Of a stretch of 35,569 bases of DNA, positions 15,306 to 22,262 are shown piece by piece. The notes under the pieces were generated by a model. The model was given only the letters and a program-made list of their open reading frames with translations, made no database searches and was not told where the DNA came from. This DNA is from an uncultured Collinsella sp. (GTDB taxonomy: Bacteria > Actinomycetota > Coriobacteriia > Coriobacteriales > Coriobacteriaceae): the NCBI GenBank assembly GCA_958427145.1, contig CAUAAZ010000022.1:1-35569 (forward strand). The letters are read 5' to 3'. The first letter of the stretch is position 1. The number at the start of each line of letters is the position of its first letter. Position numbers and translations under genes: made by a program.

Positions 15306-16682
15306 CTACTCCTCCACGGCCTGCGTGCCGGCGGCACGGGCCAAATCATCGATTGCCAGGGTGTCGGCGCCCAGGGCGCGATGACGGCCATCGAGCGCGG
15401 GATCGCCTGCCTGCTCCACGGCCAGTGACTCGCCGGTACGCATATACCACGCGGCGCGACGACCCCAGACCAGCGCCTCGAGCAGGCTGTTTGAAGCCAG
15501 GCGATTCTTGCCGTGAACGCCGTTGCAGGCCGTCTCGCCGGCGGCGTAGAGCTCGGGCATCGAGGTGCGGCCGTCCTTGTCGACCCACACGCCGCCCATA
15601 AAGTAGTGCTGCGTGGGCGTAACGGGGATGGGCTCGTCCAAGATGTCGCGGCCGTCCTCCAGGCAGCGCGCGCGAATGTTGGCAAAGTGCCCGGTCACCA
15701 CATCGCGCTCGACGGGGGCAAAGCTCAGCCACTCGTGCTCGGTGCCGTCCTGCTTCATCTGCTCGCGAATAGCGGCGGCGACCACGTCGCGCGGCTGAAG
15801 CTCGTCGGTAAAACGCTCGCCGGCGGCGTTGAGCAAAATCGCGCCCTCGCCGCGGCAGCTCTCGCTGATCAGGAACGTGCGACCCGGCTGCGGCGAGAAC
15901 AGACCCGTGGGATGGATCTGCACGTAGTCCAGGTGCTCCATCTTAATGCCATGCTCCTGAGCAATGTAGCAGGCATCGCCCGTGAGCTGCGGGTAGTTGG
16001 TCGAATGGTCGTATACGCCGCCGATGCCGCCCGTTGCCCACAGCGTGTGGCGGGCATGGATCTTAAACGGCTCGCCGGCATGCACGCCCTCGGCGGCATT
16101 TGTCAGCTCGTCGGCGGGACGAACCGAGTTGTCCTCGTCCACGGGAACGGCGACGACACCGGCACACACCGTGGCGCCGTCACGCTCGCCCGTCAGGATG
16201 TCGGTCATGGCCACGTGCTCCAAAATCTGCACGTTATCCAGCTTGCGAACGGCCTGGAGCAGCTTGGTCGTAATCTCCTTGCCGGTGATATCGGCATGGA
16301 AGGCAATGCGCGGACGGCTGTGCGCGCCCTCGCGGGTAAAGTCGAGGCTGCCGTCGGCCTCGCGCTCAAAATCCACGCCCATCGCTAGCAAGTCGTTGAT
16401 GACCGAGCGGCTCGAGCGGATCATGATGTCGACGCTCTCGCGGCGGTTCTCGTAATGGCCGGCGTGCATGGTGTCCTCAAAGAAGGCATCGTAGTCTGAG
16501 CCCTCGGGCAGCACGCAGATGCCGCCCTGCGCGAGCATCGAATCGCACTCGTCGACAGCGCCCTTGGAGAGCATGATCACGCGCGTGCTCGTCGGCAGGT
16601 TGAGAGCCGCGTACAGGCCCGCTACGCCGCAGCCGGCAATGACGACGTCGCACTCCATGTCGGGGTATTGCTTGGTTTCCAC
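15306..16682 (-). CDS. nadB: L-aspartate oxidase
   Basis: NadB oxidises aspartate to iminoaspartate for NadA, and in anaerobes can use fumarate as acceptor. The product has about 458 residues. The FAD-binding GxGxxG lies in VVIAGCGVAGLYAAL near the N-terminus. Other motifs are SMLAQGGI, EGAHSRPRIAFHADITGKEI (active-site His and Arg), ATGGIGGVYDHSTN, YVQIHPTG and the C-terminal FAD loop ELYAAGETACNGVHGKNRLASNSLLEALVWG. The GTG at 16682 is preferred because GGGAGAGG lies 6 nt before it. ATGs at 16709 (with GAGGGA 9 nt upstream) and 16733 are in frame and would add 9 or 17 residues. It is shorter than E. coli NadB (540), lacking much of the C-terminal helical domain. Confidence 0.94.
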   Translation of the reverse strand: METKQYPDMECDVVIAGCGVAGLYAALNLPTSTRVIMLSKGAVDECDSMLAQGGICVLPEGSDYDAFFEDTMHAGHYENRRESVDIMIRSSRSVINDLLAMGVDFEREADGSLDFTREGAHSRPRIAFHADITGKEITTKLLQAVRKLDNVQILEHVAMTDILTGERDGATVCAGVVAVPVDEDNSVRPADELTNAAEGVHAGEPFKIHARHTLWATGGIGGVYDHSTNYPQLTGDACYIAQEHGIKMEHLDYVQIHPTGLFSPQPGRTFLISESCRGEGAILLNAAGERFTDELQPRDVVAAAIREQMKQDGTEHEWLSFAPVERDVVTGHFANIRARCLEDGRDILDEPIPVTPTQHYFMGGVWVDKDGRTSMPELYAAGETACNGVHGKNRLASNSLLEALVWGRRAAWYMRTGESLAVEQAGDPALDGRHRALGADTLAIDDLARAAGTQAVEE

Positions 16683-16737
16683 AGGAATCCTCTCCCTTGA
16701 ATGTGACATAAGGGACCATCCCTCATGCCACATTGTT

Positions 16738-17763
16738 CTAGCGCGCTGCGTACTCGAGCATACGGTCGAGCGTGAGCTTGGCCTGGTCTGCTGCCTCGTC
16801 CGAGACGCCGATCTGCACCTCGCCCTCGCCCGTTTCCAGGCAGCGCACGAGCTTTTCGAGCGTGATGAGGTCCATGTTGACGCAGGTGGGCTGCACCGCG
16901 GGGAAGTAGAACTTCTTGCCGGTGCCCTGGCAGCGGAGCTCGAGCTCGTAGAGCACGCCGCGGACCGTCACGATGATGAACTCGCTCGCGTCGGACTCCT
17001 CGGCGTACTTGATGATGCCGGCGGTGGAACCGATGTAGTCGGCCTCGGCCAGGACGTCGGCCTTGCACTCAGGATGCGCCAGCACGAGCGCGTCGGGGTG
17101 AGCCTCCGTCGCGTCGACGATCTGCTCGACGGTAATGATGTGGTGGCGCGGGCAGTAGCCATTGTTGAGAATGACGTGCTTTTGCGGCACCTGCTCGGCT
17201 ACGAAGCGGCCCAGGTTTTGATCGGGGATGAACAGGATATGCTGCTGCGGCAGCTCGGACACGATCTTGACGGCGTTGGAGCTGGTGACACACACGTCGC
17301 TCCAGCTCTTGATCTCGACCGTGGAGTTGACGTAGCAGACCACGGCAAGGTCGTCACCGTACTCGGCGCGGGCGGCGTCGACCGTCTCGCGCTTGACCAT
17401 GTGCGCCATGGGGCAGTCCGCGCCCGGCTCGGGCAGCAGCACGGTCTTGGTGGGGTTGAGCAGCTTGGCGCTCTCGCCCATAAACTCCACGCCGCACAGC
17501 ACGATGGTCTGCTGCGGCAGGCTCTTGGCAAGCTTTGCCAGGTAGAAGCTGTCGCCGACGTAATCAGCCACGGCTTGGACCTCGGGCGCCACATAGTAGT
17601 GCGCCAGGACCACCGCGTCACGTTGGGTTTTTAGTTGCTGAATAGCCTCGACGAGCTCTGCGGGCACCAGTGCCGCGCGCTCCGTTGCCGTCGTTGCCGA
17701 TGCTAGGCCGGCCGCGATATCGCGTGCAAGCTCCGACGCATCCATGTTCGCGCTCTGTGCCAT
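16738..17763 (-). CDS. nadA: Quinolinate synthase A
   Basis: NadA condenses iminoaspartate with dihydroxyacetone phosphate to quinolinate at a [4Fe-4S] cluster. The 341 residues show its motifs: VVLAHYYVAPEVQAVADYVGDS, cluster Cys at about 90 (VLCGVEFMGE), about 233 (AHPECKADV) and about 294 (QPTCVNM), NSTVEIK, and IPDQNLGR. The ATG at 17763 follows GAGAGGGG; a TTG one codon earlier is less likely. It is the first gene of the nad operon. Its promoter lies inside a dyad (17799-17848), and the leader is short (about 30 nt). Confidence 0.96.
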   Translation of the reverse strand: MAQSANMDASELARDIAAGLASATTATERAALVPAELVEAIQQLKTQRDAVVLAHYYVAPEVQAVADYVGDSFYLAKLAKSLPQQTIVLCGVEFMGESAKLLNPTKTVLLPEPGADCPMAHMVKRETVDAARAEYGDDLAVVCYVNSTVEIKSWSDVCVTSSNAVKIVSELPQQHILFIPDQNLGRFVAEQVPQKHVILNNGYCPRHHIITVEQIVDATEAHPDALVLAHPECKADVLAEADYIGSTAGIIKYAEESDASEFIIVTVRGVLYELELRCQGTGKKFYFPAVQPTCVNMDLITLEKLVRCLETGEGEVQIGVSDEAADQAKLTLDRMLEYAAR

Positions 17764-17798
17764 CAAGGCCCCTCTCTTTTGGCGAATCTTGGGGCTTT

Positions 17799-17848
17799 AG
17801 TATGACACCTAGGTTTACAGCTGACAAGACAGCTGTAAACCTAGGTGT
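17799..17848 (-). promoter_or_regulatory. nadA promoter and NiaR operator candidate
   Basis: A perfect 18-bp inverted repeat (17805-17822 and 17831-17848, 8-nt centre) overlaps the only good minus-strand promoter: -35 TTGTCA (17822-17827), 17-nt spacer, -10 CATACT (17799-17804). One arm fills the spacer and the other lies just upstream of the -35. Each arm contains the self-complementary core ACCTAGGT flanked by GTAAA/TTTAC, so each may hold a repressor dimer. The location fits autorepression by NiaR, the last gene of the operon. That NiaR is the binder is inference. Confidence 0.75.
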
Positions 17849-18054
17849 AAAGTTGAAATAAAGATTCGATCATGTGGCAGGTCCATATTCGAACTGGCAA
17901 GCTGAGGATAGCTGAGCTCTCGATGGCGCAGGAGGCATCTTTCGCCACCGCAATACCGCTCGGCGCGAGTTGCACGACGCGGGGCGCAAATGGGACGCGT
18001 CTCCGCAAGCGGCGCGTGCCCGATGTGGCAAAATCGAATTACTAAGGGGGCCGA

Positions 18055-18777
18055 ATGCTCAAGATTATTGCCTGCGACGACGACATCACTTTTCTAGATA
18101 AACTGCACCGGATGATCGACCGTTGGTCGACCGAGACGGGCACGGCGGTCGATGTTGCGCTCGTCACGCGCGGCGAGGACCTGCTGGCCCGCCATGCCGC
18201 ATCGCGCGCCGACATCATTCTGCTCGACATGATCATGCCGCTCGTCAACGGCATGGACACCGCGCGCGAATTGCGCCAGGCCGATACCGCCGTGCGCTTG
18301 GTGTTTCTCACCTCATCGCCCGAGTTTGCACTGGAGTCCTACGAGGTCCGCGCCTTCGATTATCTGCTCAAGCCCGTGACTTACGAGCGCCTGGCGCAAC
18401 TGCTCGACGAGCTTTCGAGCATGCGTCCGGCAGCGACCGACGAACTCGTCATCAAAACGTCCTTTGGCTACCACGCCCTGCGCCTGTCCGACATCGAATA
18501 TGCCGAGGCGCGCAACAAGCACGTGGTCTTCCACCTGCGCGACGGACGCGATATCGAGGCACTCGAGTCATTCCGCAGCGTCGAAGACCGTTTGGCGCAA
18601 AATGCCACCTTCTTTAAATGCCACCGCAGCTACCAGGTCAACCTGCGCAATATCGATCACTTTGACCGCACGGACATCGTCATGCGCTCGGGTGCGTGCA
18701 TCCCGCTTTCGCGCAGCTGCAAGCAGGGATTCCAAGACGCCTACTTTGCGGTTCGCTTTGAGGGTGGGAGACACTGA
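18055..18777 (+). CDS. LytTR-family response regulator (AgrA/ComE type)
   Basis: This is a transcription regulator of a two-component system. The 240 residues comprise a receiver domain (1-120) with acidic pocket D8-D10, phosphoacceptor D58 (ILLDMIMP), T86 (FLTSS) and K106 (YLLKPVT), and a LytTR DNA-binding domain (about 135-235; IEYAEARNKHVVFHL, FFKCHRSYQVNLRNID, IPLSRS). Such proteins bind pairs of direct repeats and often control peptide or bacteriocin functions. The ATG at 18055 follows AAGGGGG. It overlaps the kinase gene by one base (TGATG). The 290-nt gap upstream, beyond the nadA promoter, shows no gene and no clear pheromone precursor. Its target genes are unknown. Confidence 0.9.
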   Translation: MLKIIACDDDITFLDKLHRMIDRWSTETGTAVDVALVTRGEDLLARHAASRADIILLDMIMPLVNGMDTARELRQADTAVRLVFLTSSPEFALESYEVRAFDYLLKPVTYERLAQLLDELSSMRPAATDELVIKTSFGYHALRLSDIEYAEARNKHVVFHLRDGRDIEALESFRSVEDRLAQNATFFKCHRSYQVNLRNIDHFDRTDIVMRSGACIPLSRSCKQGFQDAYFAVRFEGGRH

Positions 18778-20054
18778 TGGTCTCCTCGGTCGAAATGGTC
18801 CTTTGGGCAATCCACCACGCCACGACGCTGCTCTTTGGCGTCTTTGCCTCGGCGGCGCTGTGCGGTATCGAGATCAACCGGCGTCATGCGCTTGAACTGG
18901 TGCTGGTCGGTGCCGTAACTGGATGCGCATTTGGCCTCGCCAATGCCGTCGGCGGCGAGCTTTTCGCCCGCCAGGTATATCCGCTCGTCGTGCATCTGCC
19001 GCTCGTCATCTATTTGTGCGCGCGCTACCGCCTGAGCCCGCTGCTTGCCGTGCTCGGCATTACGAGTGCCTATCTGAGCTGCCAGTTCAGCAATTGGATG
19101 GGCATCGCCGCATTTGCCGCAACCGATTCTCAGATCGCGTACTATCTGGCGCGCATCGCGACCACACTCGCCGTCTTTGCCGTCCTGTTGCATTGGGCCG
19201 GCGACATCGGTCCGCGCTTGGCGATTAAAAGCACCACCGAGCTGAGCATCCTTTTAATCCTACCGCTCGTCTATTACGTCTTTGACTATGCCACCAACGT
19301 CTATACCACGCTGTTCCACTCGGGCTCGGTGGTGACGGTTGAGTTTTTGGCATTTGCGCTCTGTGCCTTCTATCTTATGTTTCTTGCCGTTTACCTACGC
19401 GAATACGAAGAAAAAGAAGCTGCCGAGCGTGAACGCTGGATGCTCGAGACACGCGACAGCGCCGCCATCAAAGAGCTCGAGGCCTGGCGTCAATCTGGGC
19501 GCGAGCTGTCGATTCTTCGCCACGATATGCGCCACTTCCTACGCGGCCTGGCCGCTTTAATTGAGGAGGGCCACACCGACGAGGCGCTCAAACGCATCGA
19601 CGAACTCTGCGAAGCCGGCGACCGCACCGCCGTACGCCGCTTCTGCGCCAACGAGACCGTAAACATCGCGCTTTCGTCGTTTGGCTCGGATATCAGCAAG
19701 CGCGGCATTTCCGCCGACTTGCGCGCCGCCGTGCCCCAGAGCGTGCATGTGGCCGATGTCGACCTGTTCAGCGTGCTTTCGAATGCCCTGGAAAACGCCA
19801 TTGCCGCGGCGAGCACCGCCCCCGAGGGCAAGCGCTTTGTCGATCTTGATCTGCGGTTTGAGGACGGGCAGCTGCTGCTTTCGGTTTCCAACACATTTGG
19901 ACGGGCGCCGCACATGGTCGACGGCATGCCCGTGGCTCAGCACGCCGGTCACGGCTTTGGCACCAAGAGCATTAAGCTCGCCGTGGAGCGCATGAACGGC
20001 AACTGCCAGTTCCGCATTAACGGCGATCGGTTTGAGCTGCGCGTTGTGATGTAA
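18777..20054 (+). CDS. AgrC-like sensor histidine kinase (HPK10, GHKL ATPase)
   Basis: This membrane kinase is the partner of the LytTR regulator just upstream. The 425 residues comprise six or so hydrophobic segments in the first 205 residues, a charged coiled coil (about 206-245), a phosphoacceptor box with H249 (LSILRHDMRHFLRG), an N box with N336 and N340 (VLSNALENAIAAAS) and a G box at 391-398 (GHGFGTKS). The typical D box of other kinases is degenerate, as in HPK10. In the family the membrane part senses a cyclic or linear peptide, but no agrB/agrD or other peptide gene adjoins it here. The start codon overlaps the regulator stop, so the two are made together. Confidence 0.9.
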   Translation: MVSSVEMVLWAIHHATTLLFGVFASAALCGIEINRRHALELVLVGAVTGCAFGLANAVGGELFARQVYPLVVHLPLVIYLCARYRLSPLLAVLGITSAYLSCQFSNWMGIAAFAATDSQIAYYLARIATTLAVFAVLLHWAGDIGPRLAIKSTTELSILLILPLVYYVFDYATNVYTTLFHSGSVVTVEFLAFALCAFYLMFLAVYLREYEEKEAAERERWMLETRDSAAIKELEAWRQSGRELSILRHDMRHFLRGLAALIEEGHTDEALKRIDELCEAGDRTAVRRFCANETVNIALSSFGSDISKRGISADLRAAVPQSVHVADVDLFSVLSNALENAIAAASTAPEGKRFVDLDLRFEDGQLLLSVSNTFGRAPHMVDGMPVAQHAGHGFGTKSIKLAVERMNGNCQFRINGDRFELRVVM

Positions 20055-20128
20055 GGGCGCGGACGCGACGGATTTGCGTTCCGCGGGTGCGGCTCGCCCG
20101 CTCGGGGTCTTTTGTCGATGCGGGCTCG

Positions 20129-20704
20129 CTACAGCGGCGCGGCTGCCGGGGTCAGCTGCTTGATGTATGCCCACATGCGCTGCTTGGCGGCTTTGTCAGT
20201 GAGCGCCGCCTCAAAGCCGTCGAGCGCGAGCACGCGGCGACCCTGCACATGGGCGACCAGGCCGGGCTTGAGCATGGCGGTGTCGAAGTCATCGATCGCC
20301 ACGAGCATATCGGCGTAGGTCTCGCGCATGGCGTCAGCCGCGTTGTTGTCGAGCAGTAGCACCGCCTCGGGGTCCAAAGCCTCAAGCGCCTCACGGAACA
20401 GCTCGCACGGCAGAGTCTCGCCCACCGCGACCGCTCCGTCACCCACGCCGGCGACGCTTGCCAGCACGCAAAAATCCTCGGGCGCGTAGCCGATGGCCCC
20501 AAGCGCCTTGCGCAACGCCGCGCCATCCGGGCCGGCGGCAAGCTCGCCACCCGAACGCTCGGCCTCGTCCAAATCGCCTTTGACCAGCACGATCGGCGAG
20601 CACGCGTTGCCCGCGATACGCACGCCACGGACCGCAAGCGATGTGAGCTCCTGCTCGGCCGCCTGGGCGATGGCTTCTTTTTTCTGGCTTTGTGACGTGG
20701 ACAT
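20129..20704 (-). CDS. Protein of unknown function, possible degenerate uracil-DNA glycosylase fold
   Basis: The predicted product has 191 residues and no signal peptide or membrane segment. The layout loosely recalls family-4 uracil-DNA glycosylases: a nucleotide-like N-terminal block (IVLVKGDLDEAERSGGELAAGPDGAALRKALGAIGYAPEDF), a middle block (LFREALEALDPEAVLLLDNNAA) and an end (LDGFEAALTDKAAKQRMWAYIKQL) like the LLR...K...W...L tail. The GEAPG catalytic motif and the four cluster Cys are absent, so if related it is not an active glycosylase. The ATG at 20704 has GGAG 5 nt upstream; the frame extends to 20734. It converges with the kinase gene and diverges from trxA. The assignment is weak. 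Confidence 0.5.
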   Translation of the reverse strand: MSTSQSQKKEAIAQAAEQELTSLAVRGVRIAGNACSPIVLVKGDLDEAERSGGELAAGPDGAALRKALGAIGYAPEDFCVLASVAGVGDGAVAVGETLPCELFREALEALDPEAVLLLDNNAADAMRETYADMLVAIDDFDTAMLKPGLVAHVQGRRVLALDGFEAALTDKAAKQRMWAYIKQLTPAAAPL

Positions 20705-20840
20705 GCGCTCTCCAATCGTTTGCGTGCCCACCATTATATAAAAGAGCTGCCCGCGAGTGGTTGCTTTGCGGGCGGCTGGGTATAAGCACGGTCGTACTGA
20801 GTTTTACGCGGCCGAGCCGCGTCGCATTATGGAGGTCACC

Positions 20841-21161
20841 ATGGCTGACATTAATCAGATTACCCCCGAGAACTTCGATTCCATCGTTAACGACAGCCTG
20901 CCCGTGCTGGTTGATTTTTGGGCACCGTGGTGCGGGCCCTGTCGATCCCTCTCGCCCATCGTTGACGAGGTTGCCGATGAGCTGGCGGGCAAGCTTGCCG
21001 TTGCCAAATGCAACGTCGACGACAACCAGGACCTGGCCATGAAGTATGGCGTCATGAGCATCCCCACGCTGATTGTGTTTAAGAACGGCGAGGAGATTGA
21101 CCGCTCGGTTGGCGCCCTACCCAAGGCGAGGCTGCAGGCGCTGCTGGAGAAGCACCTGTAA
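20841..21161 (+). CDS. trxA: Thioredoxin
   Basis: This small cytoplasmic disulfide reductant has 106 residues, full length for the family. The active site is WCGPC at 30-34 within VDFWAPWCGPC, the cis-proline is in SIPTLIVFKNGE, and the C-terminal helix ends LQALLEKHL. The ATG at 20841 is set by GGAGGT 4-5 nt upstream; the longer frame from 20757 is not needed. A TATAAG hexamer at 20781-20786 may be the -10. No thioredoxin reductase is adjacent. Confidence 0.96.
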   Translation: MADINQITPENFDSIVNDSLPVLVDFWAPWCGPCRSLSPIVDEVADELAGKLAVAKCNVDDNQDLAMKYGVMSIPTLIVFKNGEEIDRSVGALPKARLQALLEKHL

Positions 21162-21272
21162 TACGCTTGTTACTTACCCGCCGTCTATGAGCGCTTTTGC
21201 ACCGCTCGCCGGACTTCTGGATGCACCGAGTGCAGCCACGGATAGTATGGTAGTCACAAACAGCCCCCAGTG

Positions 21273-21310
21273 AACGGGTGCGGGTCGCACAGACTCGTAC
21301 CCGTTTTCTT
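21273..21310 (+). terminator. Terminator-like hairpin after trxA
   Basis: The arms AACGGGT / ACCCGTT (21273-21279 and 21299-21305), with further inner pairing, are followed by TTTTCTT on the plus strand. It is 112 nt past the trxA stop and 73 nt before the next start codon. Confidence 0.6.
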
Positions 21311-21382
21311 ATGCAGCTGCGCACAGAGCGGGCGTAGTAAAATCTGAACCACTGAACTGCCCCATACAAAAGGAGATTTCCC

Positions 21383-21631
21383 ATGCATGATGTTGGAATG
21401 AACATGAGCCAGCTTGCCATGAGCGTCAAGCAGGTCGACGACACCATCGAGCTCGCTCATGAGTGGAGCCATCAGCTGCTGCATGCGACCGAGAATTTTG
21501 ACATGGAGCGCATCGGCGCCAAGCTCGAGGCAGCCATGGCCGCGCTGCACGAGGCCCACGACGCACTCGAGGGCTACGAAGAGGCCATCGAGGCCGACCA
21601 CAACTCCGTCGGCTCCGTGAAGCTGGTGTAA
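21383..21631 (+). CDS. Small His-rich helical protein, coupled to nikR
   Basis: The 82 residues belong to no family I recognise. It is predicted to be almost wholly helical with no membrane segment. His residues stand at 2, 26, 30, 34, 56, 59 and 73. H26, H30 and H34 are spaced i, i+4, i+8, so they share one helix face, and H56/H59 lie in a second helix (ALHEAHDALEGYEE). The ATG at 21383 follows AAAGGAG. The stop is one base before the nikR GTG, so the two are made together. This suggests, but does not show, a role in nickel handling or sensing. An ATG six or eight codons in is also possible. Confidence 0.75.
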   Translation: MHDVGMNMSQLAMSVKQVDDTIELAHEWSHQLLHATENFDMERIGAKLEAAMAALHEAHDALEGYEEAIEADHNSVGSVKLV

Positions 21632-21632
21632 A

Positions 21633-22145
21633 GTGGCCGAACACGAGCACGGCTGCGGGTACGAGCACGAGCGTCCGCACGGGGCGGGCGGTGACGCGGG
21701 CTGCCACTGTAGTGGCTCCGGCTCCGAGCTGGTCCGCTTTTCGGTTACCGCACCGGACGACTTGCTGCGCCGTTTTGACGAACAGATCGCGCGGCGCGGC
21801 GACGTGGCCAACCGATCCGAGGCCGTGCGCGACCTGATTCGCGCCTCGATCGCCAAAGAGCAGATGCGCACGCCCGATGAGCACGTTATCGGGTCGCTCA
21901 CCATGATCTACGACCACCATACCGGCGACCTGACGCGCCGTCTGGACGAAGTGCAGCACGACTACACCGACGAGATTGTATCGACCATGCACGTGCATCT
22001 GGATCACCACAACTGCTTGGAGATTCTGGCGCTCAAAGGTCGCGGCGAGCGCGTCTACGAACTAGCCGACCGCCTGCTGGGCCTGCGCGGCGTTAAGCAC
22101 GGCGAGCTCACCTGCGCCGCCACCAAGCAAAGCCTGGGGCTATAG
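21633..22145 (+). CDS. nikR: NikR nickel-responsive regulator with His/Cys-rich N-terminus
   Basis: NikR is a ribbon-helix-helix repressor that binds DNA when loaded with Ni(II) and controls nickel uptake or nickel enzymes. The 170 residues comprise a His/Cys-rich extension (2-31, His at 4, 6, 12, 16, 25 and Cys at 8, 24, 26), a ribbon-helix-helix domain (about 33-75; VRFSVTAPDDLLRRFD...NRSEAVRDLIR) and a C-terminal ACT-like domain. The nickel ligands of E. coli NikR (H76, H87, H89, C95) align by spacing to H109, H120, H122 and C128 (MHVHLDHHNCLE). E. coli NikR has 133 residues; the extension is extra. The GTG at 21633 continues one base after the preceding gene, and hypF follows. Confidence 0.92.
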   Translation: MAEHEHGCGYEHERPHGAGGDAGCHCSGSGSELVRFSVTAPDDLLRRFDEQIARRGDVANRSEAVRDLIRASIAKEQMRTPDEHVIGSLTMIYDHHTGDLTRRLDEVQHDYTDEIVSTMHVHLDHHNCLEILALKGRGERVYELADRLLGLRGVKHGELTCAATKQSLGL

Positions 22146-22163
22146 CGGGATTTCCCGCAGCGC

Positions 22164-22244
22164 ACCTGCCAAAAAGGGACAGGTTTGTTTTGGCAGGTTT
22201 AGAAGTTTTACCTACCAAAATAAACCTGTCCCTTTTTGGTCGGT
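22164..22244. repeat. Pair of opposed REP-like palindromes between nikR and hypF
   Basis: Element 1 (22164-22198) has perfect arms ACCTGCCAAAA / TTTTGGCAGGT around AGGGACAGGTTTG. Element 2 (22210-22244) is the same type in the opposite orientation (ACCTACCAAAA / TTTTGGTCGGT around TAAACCTGTCCC). Head-to-head pairing is typical of BIME-type REP clusters. A related single copy lies at 30191-30223. Confidence 0.85.
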
Positions 22245-22262
22245 TTTGATGAGGGGTGTCGC

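Noticed and set aside
17805..17848. Intrinsic terminator between the nad operon and the LytTR gene
   Set aside because: No T run on either strand and it overlaps a well-spaced -35/-10 pair; an operator is the better reading.
22236..22262. Upstream extension of hypF by nine codons
   Set aside because: It runs through the end of a REP-like palindrome and lacks a ribosome binding site, while the ATG at 22263 has one and starts the acylphosphatase domain as usual.
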